Assembly (NCBI GenBank): GCA_028571685.1 | Contig: CM053166.1 | Location: 64,318,111-64,382,110, forward strand | DNA: 64,000 nucleotides | Direction of reading: 5' to 3' | From: Heterohyrax brucei | Lineage: Eukaryota; Chordata; Mammalia; Hyracoidea; Procaviidae | Shown: positions 54,601 to 64,000 of the stretch, one piece after another | How the letters are laid out: the number at the start of each line of letters is the position of its first letter | How positions within the stretch are numbered: the first letter of the stretch is position 1 | The notes under the pieces: model-generated | Seen by the model: only the letters and a program-made list of their open reading frames with translations | Told to the model about the DNA's origin: nothing | Database searches by the model: none | Translations under genes and position numbers: made by a program

Positions 54601-55746
54601 GGACAGACAGACGATCAGTGGAACACAATTGAGATCCCAGAGCTGACACAATCTGCCTATGAACAGTTGATATTCGACAAAGGCCCTAAGACATTAAACT
54701 GGGGTAAAAACAGGCTCTTTAACAAATAGTAATGGCAAAATTGGATATACATCTGCAATAAACTGAATCAAGATCCATATCTTACACCTTATACAAAAAC
54801 CAACTCCAACTGGATAAAAGACCTAAATATCAAACCTAAAACGATAAAGCTCATCCAAGAAAGGTAGGAACAACAATGGAAGCTTTAATACACAATGTGG
54901 ACAGACTCCAAAATCTGCCAAACAAACCACAATCAACAGAAGAGAAAATAGATAAAAGGGAACTATTAAGAATCAAACACTTTTGCTCATTCAAAGACTT
55001 TATTAATAGAATTAAAAGAACACCCACAGAATGAGAAAAAATATTTGGCAACTCTATGTCTGACTGACACCTGATCTCCATAATCTATAAGACGCCACAA
55101 AATATCAATAAGAAGAAGATAAATCATCCAATTAAGCGATGGGCAAAGGAGATGGACAGACATTTCTTCAAAGAGGAGATCCAGGCAGCCAAAACACACA
55201 TGCGGCCATGTTCACGATCTTTAGTTATTAAGGAAATTCAAATCAAGGCTACAATAAGATACCATCTCACCCCAAGAAGGTTGGCCATGATCTGAAAAAC
55301 AAAACAGCAAACGCTGGAGAGGCTGTGGAGATAGTGGAACCCTCCTACACTGTTGGTGGGGTCGCAAAATGGTCCAGCCTCTTTGAAAAGCAATCTGGCG
55401 CTTCCTTAAAAAAGTGGATATAGATATTCCATTTGACCCAGTAATTCCACTACTTGGAATACATCCTACAGAATCAAGGCCTTTCACACCAACAGACACA
55501 TGCACAAGAATGTTTATCACAGCACAGTCCATGATAGCAAAAAGATGGAATCAACCCAGATGCCCAACAACAGAGGAACGGATAGGTACACTATCATATA
55601 TACACTCCGTGGAGCACTACGCAGTGATAAAGAATAATGATGATTCCAGGAAACATCTCATAACCTGGTTTCAACTGGAAGACATTATGTTGAGTGAAAG
55701 TAGTCCGCGACAAAAGCACAAATATTGTATGAGACCCCTACAATAA
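51634..55746 (+). pseudogene. L1 ORF2 (endonuclease, RT, C-terminus), LTR-interrupted
   Basis: The opening LNVNQLNAPV-like text is at about 51650-51680. The endonuclease is a 218-codon open stretch (51694-52350) with VGDFNTPLSILDRSSRKKLS and SDHKAINVEI. The RT fingers [17 protein letters not shown] lie at 53014-53064. The palm and thumb are in a 237-codon stretch (53882-54595) with [12 protein letters not shown] and the intact catalytic FADD at 54023-54034. The C-terminus is at 55414-55746. Frameshifts at about 51690 and 52350 and several stops inactivate it, as does the 305-bp LTR. Confidence 0.9.
53481..53785 (+). mobile_element. Short solo LTR with probable 6-bp TSD in L1 ORF2
   Basis: The 305-bp insert begins tgtggtaagcgggacatgat and ends aagttaggcagcgaca, with TG...CA termini. 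It has a TATA-like ggtataaattgag near 53663 and aataataatagtaaa near 53698. It splits ORF2 text that reads ctcagcaaaataggaataga at 47791. The flanks ggcaga (53475-53480) and ggtata (53786-53791) fit a diverged 6-bp duplication, as in ERVK-like (class II) integration. It is unlike the other LTRs here, GC-richer, and carries no viral genes. Confidence 0.75.
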
Positions 55747-55798
55747 GATCTTAAAAACAAACTTACGTATAGAAGAAAAGACTCTTTGACAGCTGCAA

Positions 55799-55832
55799 GG
55801 GAGGGGAGGGAAGGAGGGCGAGGGGGGGAGGG
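55799..55832 (+). other. G-rich polypurine tract (G4 motif) in L1 3' UTR
   Basis: gggaggggagggaaggaggg followed by cgagggggggaggg satisfies a quadruplex pattern with several spare G runs. It is at the same relative 3' UTR position as 39572-39598. Confidence 0.8.
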
Positions 55833-56765
55833 TTTAGATTAGATAGTTGCTAGAAATCTGCTTGGATGAAATTGGTGATAGCACACATTAGAAACAAGAA
55901 CAATATTAAGTGGACTTCAGCATAACTTGAGTACTCCTTCCATCTTAACCCAATATTGCAAGGATAGAGTAGCTGGGGCAGGGAGTAGGGGCCCAGGCTC
56001 TTAGGCGAAATTAAGGCCAATTGGCACAACTAGCGTTTTGCTAAGAGGGCTCTCTCCACCCCACATTGGTGAGTGGCATCTGGGGTCTTAAAAGCTGCCA
56101 AGCTGCCATCCGAGGGCACAGCAAATGGTCCCAATTCAGCAAGAACAGATGCTCACAGAGAACCAAAATGACATGGGGTAAAGACAACCCAGAAGATAGA
56201 GAGACCCACATGAATGGGTGCCTACATCGACTTGGGACCGGAAGAACTGGATGGTGCCTAGCCACCACCAGTGATAGCTGCGATGGAGCTCACTAAATTG
56301 AGTCTCACTGGCAACACAAGAATAAAAAGGGGTGCACCCTGAGATCTCCACTGAAAGACCACAATTGATGGTCCAGTGGTTTTGGGGTTCCCCTGGGAGC
56401 ATGGCCCCTGGCCTTGATCCTGCCCTTGCCCATAAATCATAATGAAGGTCCACTCTTGGGACACAAATGGATTGGACTTGGCTATGTAGAGTGACCATAT
56501 ATTGTATGCACTTTATGGTTCTATGCATCTATAGGATATCATCCTGCTGACCTCTGGCTGGAGGAAGGAGAGTGGGAGGAGAGGAGATAAAAGGAGACTG
56601 CTGGGAAAATGAGACATGTATGGAGCAAAGAAGAAGAGAGTGCTGTCACCGGGAATGAAGAGCAGTGGAAGCTGCATATAGGTGGGCATGTAAATTTATA
56701 CGGGAATGTACATTTTCATTCAGTCATAAAAAAAAAATAAAGAAAAGAAAAAAAACTACAGTGAG

Positions 56766-58240
56766 ATCCCATCTCACCCGAACAAGGTTCACCATGATCC
56801 AAAAAACACAGAACAACTATTGCTGGAGAGGCTGTGGATAAATTGGAACTCTGCTACGCTCCTGGTGGGATTGCAAAATGGTACAACCTCTTTGGAAAGC
56901 AATGAGGTGCTTCCTTAAAAAGCTGGAAATTGGTATACCATTTGATCCAGTAATCCCACAGTTTGGAATATATCCTACAGAATCAAGGGCAGTCACATAA
57001 ACAGATACATGCACATCAATGTTTATTGCAGCACAGTCCACAATTGCAAAAAGATGGAATCAACCCAGATGCCCAACAACAGTGAATGGATAAACAAACT
57101 ATGGTACATATACTCAATGGAACATTATGCAATGATAAAGAACAATGATGATTTTTGGAAGCATCTCATAATCTGGTGTCAATTGGAAGACATTATACTG
57201 AGTGAAATCAGTAGCATAAGGACAAATATTGTATGAGACCCCTACTATAAGAACTTAAAAATAGACTCATTGCAGAAGAGAAGACTCTTTGATGTCTGCA
57301 AGGGTGGGGAGGGAGGAAGAGGGTGGGTCATACAGATTAGATAGTTGATAGAAATTTGGTTGGGTGAAAGCAGTGACAGAAAACAGCAGAAAAAAGATAA
57401 GCTTAACTGGACTTCAACATAAACTGAAAACTCTTCTAATCTGAACTCAATATTGCAAGGATAGAGTAGCAGAGGTGGGGCTCTGGAGACCATACTGTCA
57501 GGGGACACTGAGACCAATTGGCATAATCAGCCTATTGCTAAGAGTCTTCTGCACCCCATATTGGTGAGTGGCATCTGGGGTCTTAAAAGCTAACAAGTTG
57601 CTGTCTGAGGTACACCAAATGATCCCAGTGCATCCAGAAAAGATGATCACCAAGAACAACAATGACATGAGGGAAAAAGAAGACAGAAAACAGAAGGACT
57701 CACGTGAAAGGGTGACTGTATCAACATGTGACCAGAGGAACCAATGGTGCCCAGCCACAAGCAAAGACAGCAGTGATGGAGCACACAGAGTTGAGCCCCA
57801 GTGGCATCATGAGAAAAACAGGGGTGCACCTCAAGAACTCCACTAAAAAGACTTCAGTTGATGTTCTGGCTGCCTGGGTTTCCCCTGGGAGCATGACCCC
57901 CAGACCTGTTGCTACTCCTGACCAGAAAACATTACTGAGGTTAACTCTTCTTACAGAAATGGACTGGACCTGGGGTCACAATGTGACTCTATGGTGTGTG
58001 TACTTTATGGTTCTATGCATCTATAGGAAGCTTTCCTACTGGCCTCTTACCAGAAGGGAAAGGAGAGGATGGAGAGGAGGGGACAGGAGTTTGTTAAGAG
58101 GGTATGACATACACAGAATGAAAACAAGGAGAGTGCTGGGCAAGGAGAGCAGAAGGAGCTGCAGATAGACTGGTATGAAAATTTAATTTGGATTTTATAC
58201 TTTCACTTAATTGCAATAAAATAATAAATAAATAAATAAA
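56766..58240 (+). mobile_element. L1 ORF2 C-terminus and 3' UTR, right half of a split L1
   Basis: The text atcccatctcacccgaacaa continues ORF2 from 49257 across the inserted L1. The C-terminal region ends near 57240. The 3' UTR ends cacttaattgcaataaaata, with an (AAAT)n tail (aataaataaataaataaac) to about 58240. Confidence 0.85.
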
Positions 58241-58402
58241 CGGGAAAAAAAAGCAAGCAAACAGAGCCAGAGGGAGAAACTGATTCCTGGGGCCTGAGAA
58301 GCTGAGTTTCTGGCCTTTGTATAATTGCTCCCTTCTCATCATGGGCATGGCTTCTTAACTTAACTGCTTTGGTCTGTTTTCCCTCTACTAGCTACAGCTA
58401 AC
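58241..58402. other. Short unassigned spacer
   Basis: About 160 bp between an L1 tail and a SINE shows no recognised family. Confidence 0.4.
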
Positions 58403-58545
58403 CTAGTGCCAAGGAGCCAATTCCCACTCATAGTGACTCTGTAAGACAGAGAGAACTGCCTCACAGGGTTTCTAAGGAGCAGCTGGCAGATTTGAACTGC
58501 TGATCTTTTGGTTGCTCCAGGTGGTTCAGTGGTTAAGAGTTCATC
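58403..58545 (-). repeat. AfroSINE, antisense, rearranged head
   Basis: cctagtgccaaggagccaat, cagagagaactgcctcacag and gaactgctgatcttttggtt are antisense SINE text. The end gttgctccaggtggttcagt is in sense-like head orientation, so the copy is rearranged or joined to another fragment. Confidence 0.6.
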
Positions 58546-58574
58546 CTCTCTTTTGGTTTACCAAGGATGGTATC

Positions 58575-58685
58575 TTCCTCCCACGACTAGCCCATCCTGA
58601 TAACATGTCCAAAGGACATGATTTTAAGCCTCACCTTCCTCGAGTCTAAGGAGCACTCTTGCCATAGTTCTTCCAAGAAAGATCT
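58575..58685 (-). mobile_element. RTE fragment, antisense
   Basis: cctgataacatgtccaaagg, then tctaaggagcactcttgcca and tagttcttccaagaaagatc match the antisense RTE C-terminal coding region (compare 59560-59640). It ends where the LTR starts. Confidence 0.6.
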
Positions 58686-59196
58686 TGTCTAAGTCATCTG
58701 GTACTGCTATAGCAGAACTATCACAAGTAGATGACTTTAACGAAGAGTTTATGCTCTTACTGTTAGTAGGCTAGAAGTCTGAATTTAGGGTGATGGCTCC
58801 AGGGGAAAGTTTTCTCTCTGTCATCTCTGAGGAAAGGTCCTCATGATAAACATCATTCTTCCCTTGGTCTGGGAGTATCTCAGCACAGAAACTTTAGGTC
58901 CAAAGGATGTGTTCTCTTCCTGGTTCTGCTTTGTTGGTAGCATGAGGTTTCCTGTCACTCTGCTCTATTCTGTTTTGTATCTCAAAAGAGACTGGCTTAA
59001 GACACTATCTAATCTTGTAGACCTCAACAGTGTAACTGCCACTAATCCGTTTTATTAAATTACAATGATAGGATTTACAACACACAGGGAAATCTCTCCA
59101 AATGACAAAATGGTGGACAATTACACAACACAGGGAATCATGGCCCAGCCAGATTGCTACACACGTGTTGGATAGGACATAATTGATTCCATGACA
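58686..59196 (-). mobile_element. Solo LTR (ERVL/MaLR-like), antisense
   Basis: The 511-bp unit starts tgtctaagtcatctggtact and ends attgattccatgaca. The poly(A) region (gtttatgctcttac near 58747) and the order match 25970-26536. The 5-bp flanks gatct and atgac do not match. Just right of it, atgactaagaca resembles the sense 3' terminus of the same family, so a second LTR remnant may be involved. Confidence 0.8.
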
Positions 59197-59204
59197 ATGA
59201 CTAA

Positions 59205-59944
59205 GACAGGTACTTTGAGTCAATTTCAACACACAGCACCCCCATGTGACTGAGTAGAACTGCTCCAAAGAGTTTTCTTGGCTATAATTTCTACAGAAAT
59301 ATATTGCCAGTTCTTTTTCCTGTGAAGCTTCTGTTGTTGTTGTTAGGTGCCGTCGAGTCTGTTCCAATTCATAGTGACCCTATGAACTACAGAACAAAAC
59401 ACTGCCCAGTCTTGTGCCATGTCCACAATTGTTTTTATGCTTAAGCCCACTGTTGTGGCCACTGCGTCGATCCATCTTGTTGAGGGTCTTCCTTTTTTTC
59501 GCCAACCCTCCACTCTACCAAGCATGATGTCCTTCTCCAAGGACTGATCTTTCCTGACAATGTGTCCAAAAGTATGTAAGACGCAGTCTTGCTATCCTTG
59601 CTTCCAAGGAGCACTCTGGTTGTACTTCTTCCAGAATAGATCTGTTGGTTCTTTTGGCAGTCCATGGTACATTCAACAGTCTTCTCCAACACCACAATTC
59701 AAAGGCATCAATTCTTCATCTGTCTTCTTTGTTCATAGTCCAGCTTTCGCATGCATATGATGCAACTGAAAATACCATGGCCTTGGTCAGGCGCGTTTTA
59801 GTCTTTAAGGTGACATCGTTACTTTTGAATACTTTGAAGAGGTCCTTTCCAGCAGATTTTCCCAGGGCAATGCAGCTTCTGGGTGGGTTCAAATATCAAC
59901 TTTTTGGTTAGCAATTAAGTGCTTAACTGTGCCACCAGGGCTCC
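59205..59944 (-). repeat. AfroSINE, antisense, split by RTE
   Basis: The left part, 59205-59333 (gagtcaatttcaacacacag, gagtagaactgctccaaaga, ttttcttggctataatttct), and the right part, 59882-59944 (ggtgggttcaaatatcaact, ttagcaattaagtgcttaac, gccaccagggctcc), are the two halves of one antisense SINE. The RTE at 59334-59873 lies between them. Confidence 0.85.
59334..59873 (-). mobile_element. RTE (BovB-like) 3' end inserted in AfroSINE
   Basis: The 3' end ttgttgttgttaggtgccgt is at the left, and C-terminal RTE coding text continues to 59873. Minus-strand open stretches contain CLVEWRVGEKKEDPQQDGST and WCWRRLLNVPWTAKRTNRSI-type residues. A perfect 8-bp duplication agcttctg flanks it (59326-59333 and 59874-59881). 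Confidence 0.9.
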
Positions 59945-60299
59945 TTGCAATGTGATGAAACATCGTTTTATGTCTTTCCACAAAATGCACTCTGATTGCA
60001 GGGACTCCCCTACCCTTAGCTGGACACTGAATATCCTGTGGGAGACTAGGCTACAAAGTGGCTAGTCACTTTTGAGTTTAAGAAACAAGAACAGAGTGGC
60101 TGTAAAGACGAAAAGAGAGTGACTAGGCAGGCACAAGACAGGGATCCAGTCCTAGAAGGTCTTAAACATCAGGATGGATTTTGCTCCAAGCAAACAACCA
60201 GTGAAGGTTTTTGACCTGTGGATGACTTAATGAAAGAAGTGTATTAGGAAGCTGCATCTATAGCCACACAGAGGGTGTACTACAGTGGAAATGGTCTAG
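59945..60299. other. Unique sequence, nothing recognised
   Basis: About 355 bp with no repeat family or coding feature recognised. Confidence 0.4.
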
Positions 60300-60460
60300 A
60301 CATAGTGATTCTCAAGCCTTATTGCCTATTAGCATCACCCAGGGAGCTTTTAAAAAATACTGATGCCCTATCCACATTCCAAGACAGTTAAATCAAAGTC
60401 TCTGGGTATGGAGCCCAGGCACTAACACTTTTTTAAAAAATCCTACAGAATGACTGCTAA
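60300..60460 (+). mobile_element. MER5-like nonautonomous DNA transposon
   Basis: agtgattctcaagccttatt, then agcatcacccagggagcttt, then tgatgccctatccacattcc and cccaggcactaacacttttt match the known order of MER5A/B (hAT-Charlie). The outer halves are partly complementary, as in that family. Confidence 0.75.
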
Positions 60461-60469
60461 TACGTGCAG

Positions 60470-60605
60470 TTACTTTTTGAGTTGATGAAAATATTCTGGA
60501 ATTAGATAACAGTGGTAGTTGTATAACTTGGTAAAATACACTAAAAACCACTGAAGTTTATACTTTACAATAGTGAATTTTATGGTGTGTTCATTACATA
60601 TCAGT
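60470..60605 (+). mobile_element. Ancient L1M 3' end
   Basis: gatgaaaatattctggaatt, acagtggtagttgtataact and gtgaattttatggtgtgttc are typical of L1M 3' ends. They are followed by a GA-rich simple repeat at 60607-60655. Confidence 0.7.
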
Positions 60606-60606
60606 T

Positions 60607-60655
60607 AGAGAGAGAAAGAAAAGAGAGAGAAAAGAAAAAAGAGAGGGATATAGGA
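60607..60655 (+). repeat. GA-rich simple repeat
   Basis: An (AG)n/(AAAG)n purine tract immediately follows the L1M 3' end. Confidence 0.85.
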
Positions 60656-60659
60656 AGGG

Positions 60660-61097
60660 AGTGTTAAGGATTGAATTGTACCTCTAACAAGACATGTTGA
60701 AGTCCTAACTCGCCATACCTATGAATGTGACTTTGTTTCAAAAAAGGGTCTTTGAAAATTTATCAGTTAACAGGAAGTCATCCTGGAGTAGGGTGGGTCC
60801 TAATACAATTTAAATGGTGTCCTTATAGGTGAAAAAAAATGCAGAAGGAAGATGGCCATGTGAGGACACAGACAGAGATGGGTGTGATCCACAAGTCAAG
60901 GAACACCAAGAATCACCAGCTGTCACCAGATGCTCAGAAAGATGAATAAAAAACATTCGTCCTCAGAAGGAATTAACACTGCTAATACCCTGATTTGGAT
61001 TTCTCACCTCCAGAATTATGAAACAATAAACTTCTGTTCTTTTAAAAAAAAAAACCACTGTATGGTACTTTGTTACAGCAGCCCTAAGAAATAAAAC
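60660..61097 (+). mobile_element. MLT1-like solo LTR (ERVL-MaLR)
   Basis: gtgttaaggattgaattgta, atgttgaagtcctaactcgc, ggtgtccttataggtgaaaa, agatggccatgtgaggacac, ctccagaattatgaaacaat, aaacttctgttcttttaaaa and actttgttacagcagcccta follow the MLT1 order closely. It is a solo LTR without internal sequence. It belongs to an ancient family shared by placental mammals. Confidence 0.85.
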
Positions 61098-61734
61098 AGG
61101 AAGTTTAGCTAGCTCCCCAGGAGATCACAATGCACAACCAGAGTAGAAAGCCACCATTCTATACAAAAGACTTCTACCATGATTCAGAACTGAAATACAA
61201 TGTTTAGTGTAGGCTATGGCAATGAGACAAGACCCAAGGGGAAGGGTCAGCTGTGAGGAACAGAAAGGAGGAAAACTTGCCATCAGTTCTGTACTTGGAA
61301 TCTGACTGGCTACAGAAGGTGAAGAAAAGGAAAATAGTGAGAGCTGAAGCCCATGTTTTGAGCCTCAGTAAATAAATAAGTGTAGGTTTGGTATGGGAAA
61401 GGAAAAGCAGCCAGAACTGAGTTTTATTTGGAAGTGTTGAATTCAGATGTTAAGGAAACAACTGAAGGTTGACATATAAACCATATACTTTTACCATGAG
61501 ATAAGAAGCACAATAGACAGCAATCAGGAATGGAAGGTTTCTCAGAGACTATTTGTTATCCTGTCTGCCACTTATAGGTGCATGAGTTTAAACAAGTCAC
61601 TTAACCTCTCTGAACCTGCGTTCACATCTGCGGACCTGCCTACCTCACAAAGTTGTTGTATAGATCAAGTGAAAATTAAAGAGCTTCTAAAATTATACAG
61701 TTTTATACAAATGTAAAATATAGGACATATACAG
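61098..61734. other. Unique sequence, nothing recognised
   Basis: About 640 bp without a recognised repeat. ctgtctgccacttataggtg and gtcacttaacctctctgaac resemble MIR-like core text (about 61550-61680), but the match is too short to call with confidence. Confidence 0.4.
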
Positions 61735-61870
61735 TCACAAGCGTTTCAACAAAGGCACAAGAGCAATGGAGAAAAAAAGTCTTGTTACTATATGGTAAAG
61801 GAGCAACTGGGTATCCATAACTAAAAAAAATTAGCCTTGATCCCTGTCTCACACCTTACAAAAATAAGTA
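61735..61870 (+). mobile_element. Ancient L1M ORF2 fragment
   Basis: ggagaaaaaaagtcttgtta, gcaactgggtatccataact and gatccctgtctcacacctta match the L1 ORF2 region before the C-terminal domain. It may belong with 62935-63475. Confidence 0.65.
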
Positions 61871-62934
61871 GACTTTATTTTTTTTTACATGTCATTTCTT
61901 GGGGAAACTTTAAACATTATTCAATAAATCAAATAAATCATTCATCATTAAATATTATTGATACTGTGATTTGATATTACTGAGATCAGCCAGCTAACTG
62001 TGAATCATGGCTCCATAAATCCTTGCAATTACTACCTCTCTATTCTAAAAAGGGTCTCTCAAACGATGCCTTGCATTGTGTACAAACATATCTGAAACAT
62101 TGACTTCTTTACCTGACTTGTAGGGCTGACCAGGCATGAAACAGCAGCTCAGAGATTTAGCTGTTTCTCATTAAGCAGGTAAGATTAGCTTTCCATATTT
62201 TAGCTAGAAGAGGGTGGGAAAAATGTGGAAATGGTTCCTACAAATGAACCATTGAAGTGAGTTACATTAACCTTCTGTTAAGAGGCTGAATGAACCAGAA
62301 AAGAGGTCTTACAGTGATTTTGCTTCAGTTGACACTGTTCTGAAACCCACCTTTGGAGGCATACTCACACTTTGAGGTGGAATGCAGTCTTCAGCCCCAG
62401 AGTGGGCTATGATATGGTCCCTTATCCAGAACACAAGTACAGAGACCTTTTCTTCCCTAGAATCTCTCAAAGTTGACATCCAGACCTCTAGGAGGGCTTT
62501 CAAATCTGTATCTGTCAACCCTAGAGATGTGAAAACTCACTATGCCTCAGGGACTGGTGAGTTGATGAATAACCATGGCTTTTGCCATTATCCTCACATC
62601 TCATCCTCACCTCTAAATAGGACTCCTCTCTTGGAAAGGTCAAGACATATGAGCAGAAAAAGCCAGGAAAATTCAACTCAATCAGGAACTTGTCAGAATA
62701 GCTCGTGAAAGTGAATTTCTAACCAATGGAAAATACTAAACACTTGCAGCATCTAAAGGATTCACAGTTAGTTTTCATATCCCTGCTGAGCATAGAGAGT
62801 TGGAAGTCAGTTTCATAAAACTTGGTCATTACTTTCAAAAAGCAGCAACTCATGCCAGAAATTGTATACAGGATCCAAAATATATTTCTCTACCTTGAAA
62901 GAGAAACCAACCCTCAAAAAACGGTAAATTGCTC
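61871..62934. other. Unassigned sequence between two L1M fragments
   Basis: About 1.06 kb lies where only ~300-400 bp of L1M would be expected. No family was recognised. A 108-codon frame at 62382-62708 has no motif and overlaps an antisense frame, so it is probably chance. Confidence 0.4.
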
Positions 62935-63475
62935 ACAATTTAACAAGAATAAGACCAACAATCCGATCAAAAACTGAGCAAGGACTTGAATGGAGATTTC
63001 ATCAAAGAAGAAATACAAAGGACCAATAAGCTAGTGAAAAGATGCTCAGCATCATTATCATTAGGGAAAGGTAATTAATACCACAAATGAGATACCACTT
63101 CATACCCAGTAAGATGGTTATGATTTAAAAAACAGAAAGCAACAGGTATCGGTGAGGATATAGAGAAATTGGAAACTTCATTGCTGGTAAGATTATAAAT
63201 TGGTACAGTTACTACGTAAAACAGTCTGGTAGTTTCTCAAAGAGTGAGTTAAACATAGAATTACCATATTATTGAGCAAGTCCACTTCTAGGTGTAAACC
63301 CAAAAGACTTGAAAGCAGAAATATAAACAGATACCAGAACACCAGTGTTCATTGCAATGCTATTCAAAATAGACAAAAGATAGAAACAACCTAAATGTCC
63401 ATCAACAGATGAATGGATAAGCAAAATATGGTACAGACATATAATATGAATATTAATCAGCCATAAAGTAAATAT
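62935..63475 (+). mobile_element. Ancient L1M ORF2 C-terminal region
   Basis: aacaagaataagaccaacaa, tgagataccacttcataccc, cagtgttcattgcaatgcta and caacctaaatgtccatcaac form the L1 ORF2 C-terminal coding text in order. It is diverged, with many stops. Confidence 0.8.
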
Positions 63476-63495
63476 TTTAGGCTTTGTGGATTATA

Positions 63496-63836
63496 CGAGG
63501 TCTGACAATTGAGTTAGTGAACTCATTCTAGAAAAAGTGTTGCATACCTCATTGCTGAATATTGCTGTGGTCACCTTTGAAGTACCCCTCTTGGAAAGCT
63601 ATGCACTGACGCCAGTGCCTAATCCACCCTTCAAAGCAATTTTGGAAACCTTTTTCTGGAATGACCATCTGAGCTGTCATCATATTACCCTTGATGTCCT
63701 GAATGTCATCAAAATATCTTCCTTTCAATATTTCCTTTATCTTTGGGTAAAGAAAGAAGTCATTGGAGGCCAGGTCAGATGATTAGGGAGAGTGTTCCAA
63801 TACAGTTATTTGTTTACTGGCTAAAAAGTTCCTCAC
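63496..63836 (-). mobile_element. Mariner remnant with transposase C-terminus
   Basis: A TA at 63494-63495 precedes the inverted-repeat-like cgaggtctgacaattgagtt. Reverse-strand translation of the following ~300 bp gives mariner transposase C-terminal text (DFFLYPKIKEILKGRYFDD and GWIRHWRQCIA-type residues). The catalytic third Asp region reads SDLASNDFF. Stops and truncation make it inactive. Confidence 0.8.
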
Positions 63837-63844
63837 AAACAACT

Positions 63845-64000
63845 AGACAATTAAGTTCTCGAATTTGCCATTGTGTCACTGTGTGCAATGGTCTTCCCAG
63901 AATGAATTCCAAAATTGCTTTGAAGGCTGTACTAGGTGCTGGCATCGATGTATAGCTTCCCAAGGGGAGTACTTCAAAGGTGACCATAGTGATATTCAGC
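63845..64000 (+). mobile_element. Second mariner remnant, opposite orientation, cut by window end
   Basis: gacaattaagttctcgaatt at 63845 resembles the terminal repeat of the neighbouring copy. Plus-strand text after it (CFEGCTRCWHRCIASQGEYF) is the same transposase C-terminus found on minus at 63560-63660. The middle is deleted. The element runs off the right edge. Confidence 0.7.

Larger units (their letters stand above)
49258..56751 (+). mobile_element. Full-length L1 inserted in another L1
   Basis: It starts gtggtggagtcaaaatggtg and ends in an A-rich tail after cattcagtcataa. A 14-bp duplication, aaaactacaatgag (49244-49257) and aaaactacagtgag (56752-56765), flanks it. It contains a 5' UTR (49258-50287), ORF1 (50288-51079), ORF2 (about 51634-55746) and a 3' UTR (55747 to about 56730). 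A solo LTR at 53481-53785 interrupts ORF2. Without the LTR it is about 7.2 kb, the best-preserved L1 in the window. Confidence 0.95.

Noticed and set aside
1-64000. A new defence, biosynthetic or operon-like system
   Set aside because: No bacterial-type gene clusters, operons or linked intact genes exist here. The sequence is eukaryotic repeat-rich intergenic or intronic DNA.

Overview
This window is mammalian nuclear DNA with no recognisable host protein-coding gene. It is made almost entirely of retrotransposons inserted into one another. Several copies of a short SINE carry a head like ggagccctggtggc and a tail like gactcgacggcaacgggttt. That structure is known as AfroSINE, so the genome is most likely afrotherian, and a paenungulate such as elephant is the best guess. 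This identification rests on remembered family sequences, not on a search.

Layout. 1-870 is unique sequence with one tiny SINE-tail fragment. 870-2031 is an old L1 5' part. 2032-17155 is a near full-length L1 that was later broken by an RTE, an LTR, a short L1 3' end, SINEs and a second near full-length L1 (9068-15592). 17156-19855 holds further L1 3' ends. 19856-25300 is mostly unique sequence with RTE-related elements, an AfroSINE and an ancient L1 split by an RTE. 25511-28690 holds SINEs and LTRs, including one LTR nested in another. 28690-37630 is one ancient L1 (L1M-like) whose ORF1-ORF2 order can still be followed through about nine later insertions. 37646-41607 is an LTR fragment plus a minus-strand RTE split by an L1. 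41612-47264 is a long minus-strand L1. 47285-58240 is a plus-strand L1 split by a full-length L1 (49258-56751), which itself carries a solo LTR. 58400-64000 holds SINE, RTE, LTR, MER5-like, MLT1-like and ancient L1 pieces, and ends in mariner remnants.

The elements interact mechanistically. L1 supplied the poly(A)-tailed insertions with 9-17 bp target-site duplications (TSDs). RTE supplied insertions with 8-11 bp TSDs, and its 3' tail core is shared by the SINEs. The LTRs carry 5-bp TSDs (ERVL/MaLR type), and one carries a probable 6-bp TSD. No ORF2 is intact. The best copy (49258-56751) keeps endonuclease and reverse-transcriptase motifs but has stops, frameshifts and the LTR.

The observations most worth a second look are: 29-40 bp SINE-tail micro-insertions flanked by TSDs; an L1 insertion that appears to have carried half an LTR as a 3' transduction ending at the LTR poly(A) signal; and tandem monomer-like repeats in two L1 5' UTRs. 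Family names and boundaries were read by eye, and edges are approximate unless a TSD fixes them.
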